Below are positions 1-8,687 of a stretch of 64,000 bases of DNA, one piece after another. The stretch spans positions 36,581 to 100,580 of the forward strand of contig CAJTSL010000002.1 of the NCBI GenBank assembly GCA_910578845.1, written 5' to 3'. The translations under genes were made by a program, and so were the position numbers. The notes beneath the pieces are model-generated. The model worked only from the letters and a program-made list of their open reading frames with translations. It had not been told where the DNA came from and did not search any database. This DNA is from an uncultured Lachnospiraceae bacterium (GTDB lineage: Bacteria > Bacillota > Clostridia > Lachnospirales > Lachnospiraceae). Each line of letters opens with the position of its first letter. Positions within the stretch are counted from its first letter, which is position 1.

Positions 1-151
1 TAGCAGAAGTTTGGGAAAATATACGATGGACGAAAGAAGAAAAATGTCAAAAATATAAAATTTGGATAAAAAAAATAGGGAAGAGAAAAAGAATATTGTA
101 ATATATGAATAAAAAAGGAAAGAGAAAAAGAGAATTATTTTGTAAATAATA

Positions 152-180
152 TTCACTTTCTGATTTTGATGTGATATAAT
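152..180 (+). promoter_or_regulatory. Sigma-A promoter of glgCD
   Basis: A -35-like TTCACT (152-157) and a perfect TATAAT (175-180) preceded by TG (extended -10) are separated by 17 bases. Expected start of transcription is about base 187, giving a leader of some 58 bases before glgC. The sequence from 1 to 150 is A-rich and I see no gene or other signal in it. Confidence 0.6.
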
Positions 181-244
181 TATTGAACATAATAAATTTC
201 TACTATTTTTTTAAATATATAATTCATAAACAAGGGGTGAGGAT

Positions 245-1519
245 ATGGTTAAGAAAGAGATGATTGCCATGCTTTTAGCAGGCGGTCAGGGCAGCAGATT
301 GGGGGTGTTGACTTCCCGGGTAGCAAAGCCTGCCGTATCATTTGGCAGCAAGTACAGGATTATTGATTTTCCATTGAGCAACTGTATTAATTCCGGCATT
401 GATACAGTTGGCGTATTGACACAGTATCAGCCGCTTCGTTTAAATACGCATATTGGGATAGGTATTCCGTGGGATCTTGATAGGAACATCGGTGGCGTTA
501 CGGTGCTTCCTCCTTATGAGAAAAGCGTACATAGCGAATGGTATACAGGTACTGCGAATGCAATTTATCAGAATATCGCTTATATGGAGAGCTTTAATCC
601 GGAATATATCCTGATTCTTTCCGGTGACCATATCTATAAGATGGATTATGAAGTGATGTTAGATTTCCATAAACAGAACGGTGCGGAAGTTACAATAGCC
701 GTTATGCCTGTGCCGATGGAAGAAGCAAAGCGGTTCGGCATTATGATTACGGATGAAAACCGTAGAGTCGTTGATTTTGAGGAGAAACCGGAACAGCCTA
801 GAAGCAATCTTGCTTCCATGGGCATTTATATTTTTAACTGGAAAACATTAAAAGAAGCACTTCTCCTTAATGCGGAGCAGTCCGGACTGGATTTTGGAAA
901 ACATATCATTCCTTATTGCCATAAAAAAGGCGCGCCTCTTTACGCATATGAGTTTAATGGATATTGGAAGGATGTAGGAACGCTTAACTCCTATTGGGAA
1001 GCTAATATGGAGCTGATTGATATCGTTCCGGAATTCAACCTATATGAAGAATACTGGAAGATTTACACGAAATGTGAGACGCTGCCGCCGCAGTATCTTG
1101 CGCCTGATAGCGTGATAGAGAGAAGCATTATAGGGGAAGGCACGGAGATCTATGGCAAGGTATATAATTCCGTGATCGGATGCGGCGTGACCATTGGAGC
1201 AGGGACCGTAGTCCGTGATTCCATTATTATGAACTCTACTGAAATTGGCAAGGACTGTGAGCTGTATAAGGCGATTGTAGCAGAGAACGTAGTAATAGGC
1301 GACAATGTGAAGCTGGGCATTGGAGAAGAAGCGCCCAATAGGACAGACCCGCATATTTATAATCACGGGCTTGTGACGATTGGAGAAAAGAGCGTAATAC
1401 CCAATGGCATTACAATAGGGAAAAATTCCGTTGTGTTTGGAGCAACTTCGGCGGAAGATTATGAGAATTCTTATCTTCCGAGCGGCCAGACTTTGATTAA
1501 GGCAGGTGATGAACAGTGA
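245..1519 (+). CDS. glgC: Glucose-1-phosphate adenylyltransferase
   Basis: Makes ADP-glucose from ATP and glucose-1-phosphate, the first committed step of bacterial glycogen synthesis in the cytoplasm. The 424-residue product has the nucleotidyltransferase signature GGQGSRL at residues 13-19, a SGDHIYKMDY substrate-binding motif near 127-136, the KPA segment near residue 28 and a C-terminal left-handed beta-helix with hexapeptide-like repeats (about 290-400). Length is normal for the family. A GGGGTGAGG ribosome site sits just before the ATG. Its last codons overlap the start of glgD by 4 bases (ATGA-type coupling), so the two subunits are probably made together. The catalytic signature is intact, in contrast to the next gene. 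Confidence 0.96.
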   Translation: MVKKEMIAMLLAGGQGSRLGVLTSRVAKPAVSFGSKYRIIDFPLSNCINSGIDTVGVLTQYQPLRLNTHIGIGIPWDLDRNIGGVTVLPPYEKSVHSEWYTGTANAIYQNIAYMESFNPEYILILSGDHIYKMDYEVMLDFHKQNGAEVTIAVMPVPMEEAKRFGIMITDENRRVVDFEEKPEQPRSNLASMGIYIFNWKTLKEALLLNAEQSGLDFGKHIIPYCHKKGAPLYAYEFNGYWKDVGTLNSYWEANMELIDIVPEFNLYEEYWKIYTKCETLPPQYLAPDSVIERSIIGEGTEIYGKVYNSVIGCGVTIGAGTVVRDSIIMNSTEIGKDCELYKAIVAENVVIGDNVKLGIGEEAPNRTDPHIYNHGLVTIGEKSVIPNGITIGKNSVVFGATSAEDYENSYLPSGQTLIKAGDEQ

Positions 1520-2634
1520 GAGCGATAGGGATTATTTTAGCCGGTGGTAATAATCATAAGATGAAAGAATTGACAAGGAAGCGTGCTGTTTGTGCCATGC
1601 CGATTGCAGGAAGTTACCGGGGCATTGATTTTGCACTCAGCAATATGACGAATTCCCATATTAATAAAGTGGCGGTGTTCACGCAATATAATGCTGGCAG
1701 TTTAAATGAGCATCTTAGTTCATCCAAATGGTGGGACTTCGGACGTAAGCAGGGTGGCTTGTATGTTTTTACGCCTGCTACCACAGCGGAGAGCAATGCT
1801 TGGTATCGTGGCACGGCGGATGCAATCGCTCAGAATTTATCTTTCTTAAAGAATAGCCATGAGCCGTATGTTGTGATTTCTTCCGGTGACTGTGTCTATA
1901 AAATGGACTATAATAAAGTATTGGAGTATCATATCAATAAAAAGGCTGACATTACGGTTGTATGCAGGGATATGGGCAGTGACGTCAATATCGAACGTTT
2001 CGGTACCGTTAAGATGAATGAAGAGAGCCGTATTGAAGAATTTGAAGAAAAGCCGGTGATCGCAAAGTCGAATACGATTTCATGTGGTGTTTATATTGTC
2101 AGAAGACGGCAGCTAATTGAAATGATTGAGAAGTGTTCTGAGGAAGACCGTTATGATTTTGTAAAAGATATTTTAATCCGTTATAAAGATATAAAGCGAA
2201 TTTTTGGCTATAAAATTAAAGAATATTGGAGTAATATAGCAACTGTAGATGATTACTTTAAGACCAATATGGATTTCCTGAAGCCGGATATCCGCAATTA
2301 TTTCTTCAAACAATATCCGGATGTATATTCCAGGGTAGATGATAATCCTCCGGCGAAATATAATGTAGGAGCGAAAATCAGGAACAGCTTGATTTCGAGC
2401 GGCTGTATTGTAAATGGCACTGTAGAGGATTCCGTTATTTTTAAGAAGACGTACATCGGTAATAATTGCTATATTAAAAATTCGATTATCCTGAATGATG
2501 TTTATATCGGGGATAATACACATATTGAGAATTGTATCGTTGAAAGCCGAGGGACGATTCGTGCCAATTCGTATTATAAAGGAGAGGATGGCATAGAGAT
2601 TGTTGTAGAGCATAATGAGAGATATGTGATCTAA
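1516..2634 (+). CDS. glgD: GlgD, regulatory paralogue of GlgC
   Basis: Second subunit of the Firmicute ADP-glucose pyrophosphorylase. In characterised Firmicutes GlgD has little or no activity itself and increases the activity of GlgC as a heteromer. The 372-residue protein keeps the fold (GIDFALSNM near 36-44, SGDCVYKMDY near 122-131, a short beta-helix at the C-terminus), but the glycine-rich loop reads GGNNHKMKEL instead of GGxGxRL. The conserved Arg is therefore lost, which fits a non-catalytic role. It starts with GTG overlapping the glgC stop and is about 50 residues shorter than GlgC. Glycogen phosphorylase lies 30 kb away in the same window. Confidence 0.93.
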   Translation: MRAIGIILAGGNNHKMKELTRKRAVCAMPIAGSYRGIDFALSNMTNSHINKVAVFTQYNAGSLNEHLSSSKWWDFGRKQGGLYVFTPATTAESNAWYRGTADAIAQNLSFLKNSHEPYVVISSGDCVYKMDYNKVLEYHINKKADITVVCRDMGSDVNIERFGTVKMNEESRIEEFEEKPVIAKSNTISCGVYIVRRRQLIEMIEKCSEEDRYDFVKDILIRYKDIKRIFGYKIKEYWSNIATVDDYFKTNMDFLKPDIRNYFFKQYPDVYSRVDDNPPAKYNVGAKIRNSLISSGCIVNGTVEDSVIFKKTYIGNNCYIKNSIILNDVYIGDNTHIENCIVESRGTIRANSYYKGEDGIEIVVEHNERYVI

Positions 2635-2794
2635 TGTTATTATATCCGGAGTAGGTCTGATAGATCGAATGGATAAAGATGTTGTTGATTGTTGATTACA
2701 AGCTGCGTGGCTTGATAAGTATGACTTGTGTGGAAAAGCTTGTGAAAGCCGACGGGAACCTGTTCGGTATCATATGATAAGGAGGCTGAGCTTC

Positions 2795-3067
2795 ATGAGA
2801 ATTACTGATGTCCGCGTACGTAAAATGACTCAAGACAGCAAGATGAAAGCAATCGTCTCAATTACCATTGACGATGAATTTGTAGTGCATGACATTAAAG
2901 TAATTGAAGGCGAAAAAGGGCTTTTTATTGCTATGCCAAGCAAGAAGGCGACTGATGGCGAATATCGTGATATAGCACATCCGATAAATTCGACTACCAG
3001 AGAACGTATTCAGAGCATCATTTTGGACAGCTATGAGAAGGCACTTTTGGAACCGAGTGATGAATAG
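2795..3067 (+). CDS. spoVG: SpoVG regulator
   Basis: Small conserved DNA/RNA-binding protein. In Bacillus it affects septation and cortex formation during sporulation, and it acts as a site-specific nucleic-acid-binding regulator in other genera. The 90-residue product begins MRITDVRVRK and contains IDDEFVVHDIKVIEG and FIAMPSKK, all hallmarks of the family. I chose the ATG at 2795 because TAAGGAGG (2778-2785) lies 9 bases upstream and all family members start there; an in-frame start 69 bases earlier has no ribosome site. It stands alone between glgD and a strong terminator. I found no convincing sigma-H promoter in the 160-base gap upstream. Confidence 0.95.
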   Translation: MRITDVRVRKMTQDSKMKAIVSITIDDEFVVHDIKVIEGEKGLFIAMPSKKATDGEYRDIAHPINSTTRERIQSIILDSYEKALLEPSDE

Positions 3068-3087
3068 TGGATTGAGTGGATGACAAG

Positions 3088-3112
3088 AAAGGATGCTGCG
3101 GCATCCTTTTTT
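3088..3112 (+). terminator. Rho-independent terminator after spoVG
   Basis: A perfect 9-bp stem (AAAGGATGC 3088-3096 with GCATCCTTT 3101-3109) closes a TGCG loop and is followed by a run of T to 3112. Confidence 0.9.
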
Positions 3113-3243
3113 GTTGAGAAACTACTTGTGATGTGTAGCCGATATTGATAAAATAGACAGACAGGCATAGCGCGAGAAGGGATTATATGGCTTGTTAAGC
3201 GAATCTTGCGGATGCATAATAAGAAGCATAAGAGAGGCGGATC

Positions 3244-3831
3244 ATGTACATCATAGTAGGTTTGGGGAACCCTGGCAGGAAATATGAGAATACGAGGCAC
3301 AATGTTGGTTTTATGGTAATTGATGAACTTGCCGGGAAGTTTAGCATAGCAGTTTCGGAGAAAAAGCATAAGGCAAATATTGGAAAAGGGATTATTGGCG
3401 GTGAGAAAGCAATTTTGGTAAAACCGCAGACTTTCATGAATCTCAGTGGTGAAAGCGTGCGGGAAATCATAGACTATTATAAAATAGAAGAAAAAACAGA
3501 ACTCATTGTTATTTCAGATGATATCAGCCTGGACGTAGGGACATTGCGGATCCGTAAAAAAGGCAGCGCAGGAGGACATAACGGGTTAAAAAATATTATT
3601 CTTCATTTGGGGCATGATGAATTCCAAAGGATTAAAATAGGAGTTGGCAAAAAGCCGGAAGAATATGATCTGGTAGATTATGTCCTGGGACATTTTGACC
3701 GGGATGATATCGGGCAGATTGCTGAAAGCGTCAAGAAAGCGGCAGAGGCAGTCGAAGTGATGATAATAGATGGAACGGATAGCGCGATGAACCAATTTAA
3801 CAAAAAGGCTGAGAAAGGAACGGGACAGTAA
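3244..3831 (+). CDS. pth: Peptidyl-tRNA hydrolase
   Basis: Releases tRNA from peptidyl-tRNA that has dropped off the ribosome; a cytoplasmic housekeeping enzyme. The 195-residue protein begins with the family N-terminus (IIVGLGNPG), has the catalytic His in NTRHNVGF (His19), FMNLSGESV near residue 65, and GGHNGLKNI with the tRNA-binding Asn near 112. Length is standard. It sits 2 bases before mfd; the pth-mfd order is conserved in Firmicutes and suggests co-transcription. Confidence 0.97.
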   Translation: MYIIVGLGNPGRKYENTRHNVGFMVIDELAGKFSIAVSEKKHKANIGKGIIGGEKAILVKPQTFMNLSGESVREIIDYYKIEEKTELIVISDDISLDVGTLRIRKKGSAGGHNGLKNIILHLGHDEFQRIKIGVGKKPEEYDLVDYVLGHFDRDDIGQIAESVKKAAEAVEVMIIDGTDSAMNQFNKKAEKGTGQ

Positions 3832-3833
3832 AG

Positions 3834-6800
3834 ATGAGGGCATTGTTGGCGCCCCTAGAAGAATTGGGAGAATATGAGGAGATAAGGAAAATGCTGAGTA
3901 AGGAACGCGCCGCGGTTACGCTAAGCGGCTGCGTGGATTCTGAAAAGCTGCATATGATCTATGGCATTGGCGATGGTTTTCGGTATAAAATCATCGTTAC
4001 TTTTAGTGATCTGAAGGCAAAAGAGCTTTATGAGGATTATCAGTTCTACGATAGAAATGTCATGATCTATCCGGCGAAAGATTTGATTTTCTTCCAGGCG
4101 GATATTCATGGGAACCAATTGATCATGCAAAGGATGAAAGTGCTGCGCAGGTTGATGGAAGGTAAGCCGGCGACCATTATCACCACGTTTGATGCATTGA
4201 TGGCGCCGCAGATCCCGTTGGACATACAGAAGCAGAATGTGGTCTTTCTTAATAAGCAGAGCAGCATTGATGAGAAGGAGCTTGCAGAGAAGTTAGTATC
4301 ACTTGGATATGAGAAAAATTATCAGGTAGAAGCGCCCGGACAGTTCAGTATCCGTGGTGGCATTATAGATATATTTGACTTAACAGAAGAAAACCCCTAT
4401 CGTATTGAATTATGGGGGGAGGATGTTGAATCGATCCGTAGTTTTGATATTTTAAGCCAACGTTCCATTGAGAAGCTGGAATCTGTTTCGATCTATCCGG
4501 CAACAGAACTCGCGCTTAGCAAAGAAGAACTGCAAAATGGCATCAGAGAGATCGAGAGAGAAGGAAAAGAGTATGAGGCGAAGCTGCGTGGCAACATGCA
4601 GACAGAGGAAGCGCACCGTATCCATAAACAGCTTGCAGAGCTGCGTGAGCAATTGTTGGAACTTGGATTTTCTTTGAATGCCGTGAACCTGGAAAGTTAT
4701 ATCCGTTATTTTTATCCGGAGCTGTCAACGTTCTTGGAATTTTTCCCGAGCGGACAAAGCTGTACTTTTCTTGATGAACCGGCGCGTGTCAGCGAGCATG
4801 TGAGCGCGGTAGAGTTTGAATTCCGGGAAAGCATGATGCACCGTGCGCAAAAGGGATATATATTGCCGGGACAGATGGATGTGCTATATAGAAGCGAGGA
4901 AATTATAGCCAAATTGCTCAATAGGCGGATTGTGGCATTATCTATGATGGATAGTAAGAACCCGCTGTTTAAGGCCGAACGGAAGTTTGACATCCAGGCG
5001 AGAAGCCTTCCTTCTTATAATAATAGCTTCGATGCTTTGGTGAAAGATTTGACAAGATATAAGAAAAACGGCTACCGGGTGTTGTTGCTTTCAGGTTCAA
5101 GGACGAGAGCGAAGAGGCTTGCTGAAGATTTACGGGAACAGGGGATTGCTTCTTTTTACAGTGAAGACCCGGGACGGGAAGTACAGCCGGGAGAGGTCAT
5201 GGCTTATTACGGAAGGGTGCTGAAAGGTTTTGAGTACCCTTTGCTTAAGTTCATCGTGATTTCAGAAAGCGATATTTTCGGCGTACAGAAGAAGAAAAAA
5301 AAGAAAAAGAAAGTATACGAAGGACAAAAGATCAATGACTTCTCCGAATTGAAGGTCGGAGATTATGTCGTACATGAAAGCCACGGACTTGGCATCTACC
5401 GCGGCATTGAAAAAGTCGAAGTAGAGAAAATCATCAAAGATTATATTAAGATAGAATATCGGGATGGCGGGAATCTCTACATCCTTGCTACCGGGTTAGA
5501 CGTCATCCAGAAATATGCTTCGGCAGGAACCGGCTCTCCGAAATTAAATAAGCTTGGGACGCAGGAGTGGAATAAAACCAAAAGCAAGGTCAGAAGCGCC
5601 GTCAATGAAATCGCACAGGATTTGGTGGAACTCTATGCGCACAGACAGCTTAAAAGCGGTTATCAATATGGGGAAGATACCATTTGGCAGAAAGAATTTG
5701 AAGAAATGTTTCCTTTTGAAGAAACAGAGGATCAGCTAAATGCGATTAATGATACGAAGTCGGATATGGAAAGCACCAAGATCATGGATAGGCTCATCTG
5801 TGGCGACGTAGGTTACGGCAAGACGGAGATAGCCATTCGTGCTGCTTTTAAAGCCGTGCAGGAAGGAAAGCAAGTAGTCTATCTTGTGCCGACAACGATT
5901 TTGGCGCAGCAGCATTACAATACGTTTGTCCAACGCATGAAAGAATTTCCGGTACGTATTGATTTGCTTTCCCGTTTCCGTGCGCCCGCAGAGCAGAAGA
6001 AGACAATAGCAGATCTGAAGAAGGGCATGGTGGACATTGTGATTGGCACACATAGGGTGCTTTCTAGCGATATTGTCTTTAAAGATTTAGGCTTGCTGAT
6101 CGTGGATGAAGAGCAGCGGTTTGGCGTGACGCATAAAGAGAAGATTAAGAAGATGAAAGAAGATGTGGATGTCCTGACACTGACCGCGACACCTATCCCG
6201 AGAACGCTGCATATGAGCCTGATCGGGATCCGGGACATGAGCGTATTGGAAGAAGGCCCAAATGACAGGCTGCCAATACAGACATTTGTCTGTGAATATA
6301 ATGAGGAACTGGTGCGGGAAGCGATCGTTAGGGAACTTGCCAGAGAAGGCCAGGTATATTATGTATATAATAGGGTAGCGCATATAGCGGATATAGCTGC
6401 GTCCGTACAGAATCTTGTGCCAGAGGCGACAGTTGCTTTTGCGCATGGCCAGATGAAGGAGAGAGAGCTAGAGCGCATCATGTACGACTTCATTGGCGGG
6501 GAAATAGATGTCCTTGTTTCTACGACGATTATTGAGACCGGGCTGGATATCACGAATGTGAATACAATGATTATCCATGACTCAGACAATATGGGGCTTT
6601 CGCAGCTCTATCAGCTCCGTGGGCGTGTCGGGCGTTCTAACCGGACAGCGTATGCGTTTCTGATGTATAAAAGGGATAAGATGTTAAAAGAGGTGGCGGA
6701 GAAACGTTTAGAGGCTATTCGTGAATTTACGGATCTTGGCAGTGGGTTCAAGATCGCGATGCGCGATCTGGAAATCCGCGGTGCAGGAAATATTCTCGGA

Positions 6801-7385
6801 GCGAGACAGCATGGGCATATGCAGGCGGTAGGGTATGATTTATATTGCAAGATGCTGAATGAAGCTGTCAAAAATATAAAAGGCATTGCGACCGTAGAAG
6901 ATTTCAATACGAGCATTGATTTGGACGTGGATGCTTATATCCCGCCTTCTTATATTGTTAACGAGATCCAGAAGTTGGATATTTATAAGCGGATTGCCGG
7001 TGTGGAGAACGATAGGGAATGCGAGGACATGAAAGAAGAATTGCTTGACCGTTTCGGGGAAATCCCGAAATCCGTTGACAATTTGTTGCGGATTGCCTTA
7101 ATCAGGGTAAAGGCGCATAAACTCTATATGCCGGAAGTCAAAGGGAAACATGAGCTGTTACAGTTTTTGTTCCGCCCGGATGCGCCGATCGTGGTGGAAA
7201 ACATTCCGTTATTGCTACAAAGATATACGGGAAAGCTCAACTTCGACCCGAAAGGAACGCCTACATTCCGGTACCGCTATAAGAAATTGGATCTTGTGGA
7301 GAAAAACGAAGAGCAATTATTAGGACTGACGGAACAGCTATTACTTGATATGCAAGCGTTATTGTTGCCTGCTGATCTATCATGA
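3834..7385 (+). CDS. mfd: Transcription-repair coupling factor
   Basis: DNA translocase that removes stalled RNA polymerase at lesions and recruits UvrA. The 1183 residues contain the UvrB-like N-terminal module, the RNA-polymerase interaction domain (KVGDYVVHESHGLGIYRG near 505-522), a RecG-like helicase pair with Walker A GDVGYGKTE near 658 and Walker B DEEQRFG near 757, and the C-terminal UvrA-masking domain. A run of eight lysines lies just before the polymerase-interaction domain, encoded by a near-homopurine stretch at about 5290-5312. The reading frame continues through it and a basic linker here is normal, so I do not read it as a frameshift. Start ATG is 2 bases after the pth stop. 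Confidence 0.97.
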   Translation: MRALLAPLEELGEYEEIRKMLSKERAAVTLSGCVDSEKLHMIYGIGDGFRYKIIVTFSDLKAKELYEDYQFYDRNVMIYPAKDLIFFQADIHGNQLIMQRMKVLRRLMEGKPATIITTFDALMAPQIPLDIQKQNVVFLNKQSSIDEKELAEKLVSLGYEKNYQVEAPGQFSIRGGIIDIFDLTEENPYRIELWGEDVESIRSFDILSQRSIEKLESVSIYPATELALSKEELQNGIREIEREGKEYEAKLRGNMQTEEAHRIHKQLAELREQLLELGFSLNAVNLESYIRYFYPELSTFLEFFPSGQSCTFLDEPARVSEHVSAVEFEFRESMMHRAQKGYILPGQMDVLYRSEEIIAKLLNRRIVALSMMDSKNPLFKAERKFDIQARSLPSYNNSFDALVKDLTRYKKNGYRVLLLSGSRTRAKRLAEDLREQGIASFYSEDPGREVQPGEVMAYYGRVLKGFEYPLLKFIVISESDIFGVQKKKKKKKKVYEGQKINDFSELKVGDYVVHESHGLGIYRGIEKVEVEKIIKDYIKIEYRDGGNLYILATGLDVIQKYASAGTGSPKLNKLGTQEWNKTKSKVRSAVNEIAQDLVELYAHRQLKSGYQYGEDTIWQKEFEEMFPFEETEDQLNAINDTKSDMESTKIMDRLICGDVGYGKTEIAIRAAFKAVQEGKQVVYLVPTTILAQQHYNTFVQRMKEFPVRIDLLSRFRAPAEQKKTIADLKKGMVDIVIGTHRVLSSDIVFKDLGLLIVDEEQRFGVTHKEKIKKMKEDVDVLTLTATPIPRTLHMSLIGIRDMSVLEEGPNDRLPIQTFVCEYNEELVREAIVRELAREGQVYYVYNRVAHIADIAASVQNLVPEATVAFAHGQMKERELERIMYDFIGGEIDVLVSTTIIETGLDITNVNTMIIHDSDNMGLSQLYQLRGRVGRSNRTAYAFLMYKRDKMLKEVAEKRLEAIREFTDLGSGFKIAMRDLEIRGAGNILGARQHGHMQAVGYDLYCKMLNEAVKNIKGIATVEDFNTSIDLDVDAYIPPSYIVNEIQKLDIYKRIAGVENDRECEDMKEELLDRFGEIPKSVDNLLRIALIRVKAHKLYMPEVKGKHELLQFLFRPDAPIVVENIPLLLQRYTGKLNFDPKGTPTFRYRYKKLDLVEKNEEQLLGLTEQLLLDMQALLLPADLS

Positions 7386-7449
7386 GAAAATAAAAAGAAC
7401 AACCGTTCGACAAAGACCGTTTTATGGGACAGATTAAATGGTATCCTAT

Positions 7450-7478
7450 TTTCAGAACAGACGAAATACATTCTGAAA
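7450..7478 (+). repeat. Inverted repeat before small ORF
   Basis: TTTCAGAA (7450-7457) and TTCTGAAA (7471-7478) are perfectly complementary around a 13-base loop. The 3' arm runs into the AAAGGAG ribosome site of the 36-codon ORF, so folding could limit its translation. The remaining sequence between mfd and this hairpin shows no other feature I can support. Confidence 0.4.
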
Positions 7479-7491
7479 GGAGATAACATTT

Positions 7492-7602
7492 ATGAAAGGA
7501 TATACAGTAGAAAGCGGATATATGGGGTTTGTGAACGATGGTTATATGTTATTTGCAAGTGAAACAGATTATGAAGAATATTTAGAATTTGCACAGGAGT
7601 GA
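7492..7602 (+). CDS. 36-residue conserved-looking small protein
   Basis: ATG follows an AAAGGAG ribosome site (7477-7483) at good spacing. The product begins MKGYTVESGYMGFVND, continues YMLFASETDYEEYLEF and ends AQE. It is acidic and Tyr/Phe-rich with no membrane segment. From memory, small ORFs with a G-Y-M-G ... Y-M-L-F-A-S-E-x-D-Y-x-E-Y pattern recur in Lachnospiraceae, usually unannotated; I cannot confirm this here. No function is known to me. It lies alone in the 412-base gap between mfd and the hydrolase, too short for most gene finders. Confidence 0.6.
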   Translation: MKGYTVESGYMGFVNDGYMLFASETDYEEYLEFAQE

Positions 7603-7705
7603 ATTAAGTGTTGTGTGATGGGATAAAATGGCATATGATGATATAAGGTGATAATGCCGTCGGCAACAAGTGCATCTTTTGCATGGTAAATAGCATATAG
7701 AAGGC

Positions 7706-7733
7706 TTGGGTGACATGTTGCGTATGATACAAT
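7706..7733 (+). promoter_or_regulatory. Possible sigma-A promoter before hydrolase-murF-ddl
   Basis: TTGGGT (7706-7711), 16-base spacer, TACAAT (7728-7733) with an upstream TG. The 15-base core around this -10 (ATGATACAATGGATT) recurs exactly at the chemotaxis-receptor promoter near 42515. The -35 is weak. The rest of 7603-7797 holds no other gene or signal I can support. Confidence 0.35.
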
Positions 7734-7797
7734 GGATTAAAACGGTTGCGTTCATAAGTATCATACAATAGAAGAAGATACGGCGCGGAGGTTTTCG

Positions 7798-8562
7798 GTG
7801 GTTATTAAAGTTGATAATATTTCGGTGAATTATGTAGATGAAGGGACAGGGGATGTCATCTTGTTATTACACGGATGGGGCTCTAACATTACTTTGTTTG
7901 ATGGCATTATAAAAACCCTCGCTCCCAGCCACAGAGTGATCGCGCTTGACATGCCCGGATTTGGCAAGACACCGGAACCGCCGGGCGCATGGTGCGTGGA
8001 CGATTATGTAGATTTGGTCATACACTTTATGGAAAGCTTACAGGTAAAAGAGTGCAGCGTGCTGGTACATTCTTTTGGCGGCAGGGTATTGCTTAAGATG
8101 AATGCCAGAGATCACCTTCCTTTTTCATTCCATAAAATTGTCTTAATTGATAGCGCCGGCATTATGCCGAAGAAGACACGGAGGCAGAAAGTAAGCCTGT
8201 GGGCATATAAGACGGCACGGCGCATTATGAGTACGAAGATACTACATTTTCTCTATCCTGACGCTGTAGAAGACATGAGAAAGAAAAGGGGATCCGCGGA
8301 TTATAATAATGCAACGCCGATAATGAGGGAAACATTAGTAAAGGTCGTCAATGAAGATTTGGAGCCGTTGCTGCCACAGATTAGCGTTCCAACACTGATT
8401 ATCTGGGGCGATATGGATACGGCAACGCCGATTGCCGATGCCAGAAGAATGGAAGAATTGATAAAGGATGCAGGACTTGTCGTATGCGAAGGGGCGGGGC
8501 ATTATTCCTTTTTGGAGCAGCCAGCCAAGGTGCTTGGCGCATTACAGGCTTTTTTCGGATGA
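7798..8562 (+). CDS. Alpha/beta-fold hydrolase
   Basis: Cytoplasmic alpha/beta hydrolase of 254 residues with no signal peptide. The oxyanion region is HGWGSN (25-30), the nucleophile elbow is HSFGG with Ser92, the acid is probably in IWGDMDTATP near 203-212, and the catalytic His is in GAGHYSF near 238. Substrate cannot be told from sequence. It starts with GTG after a GGAGG-like site. It precedes murF and ddl on the same strand, so a role around cell-wall precursor or lipid metabolism is possible but is inference only. Confidence 0.85.
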   Translation: MVIKVDNISVNYVDEGTGDVILLLHGWGSNITLFDGIIKTLAPSHRVIALDMPGFGKTPEPPGAWCVDDYVDLVIHFMESLQVKECSVLVHSFGGRVLLKMNARDHLPFSFHKIVLIDSAGIMPKKTRRQKVSLWAYKTARRIMSTKILHFLYPDAVEDMRKKRGSADYNNATPIMRETLVKVVNEDLEPLLPQISVPTLIIWGDMDTATPIADARRMEELIKDAGLVVCEGAGHYSFLEQPAKVLGALQAFFG

Positions 8563-8612
8563 GGGTAGAATTTAGTCAGGCGTAGCTAAGCGGTTGCCAT
8601 CTATTGTTTATA

Positions 8613-8648
8613 GCAATTACGGTTTTCAAAGCATAGTTTTGTAATTGC
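8613..8648. repeat. 8-bp inverted repeat, intergenic
   Basis: GCAATTAC (8613-8620) and GTAATTGC (8641-8648) are perfectly complementary around a 20-base loop. The right part (about 8634-8654, TAGTTTTGTAATTGCTTATTA) matches about 18 of 21 bases of the sequence right after pyrC near 60187. This suggests a dispersed intergenic repeat family. Confidence 0.4.
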
Positions 8649-8687
8649 TTATTAGGGTTAGCGGAAGAAAGGAATTAATATTCATTT

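Noticed and set aside
1040..1366. Antisense ORFs inside glgC and other genes
   Set aside because: Shadows of real genes in other frames, without ribosome sites or recognisable domains.
2635..2794. Sigma-H promoter for spoVG
   Set aside because: AGGTCT and GAAT boxes occur near 2654-2670, but the spacing is too short for a sigma-H promoter.
5290..5312. Programmed frameshift at the poly-lysine run in mfd
   Set aside because: The frame is open on both sides, the protein has normal length, and a basic linker at this place is usual in related Mfd proteins.
7762..7769. CATACAAT as a sigma-E -10 before the alpha/beta hydrolase
   Set aside because: No ATAT-containing -35 lies 13-15 bases upstream, and the gene has no sporulation link.
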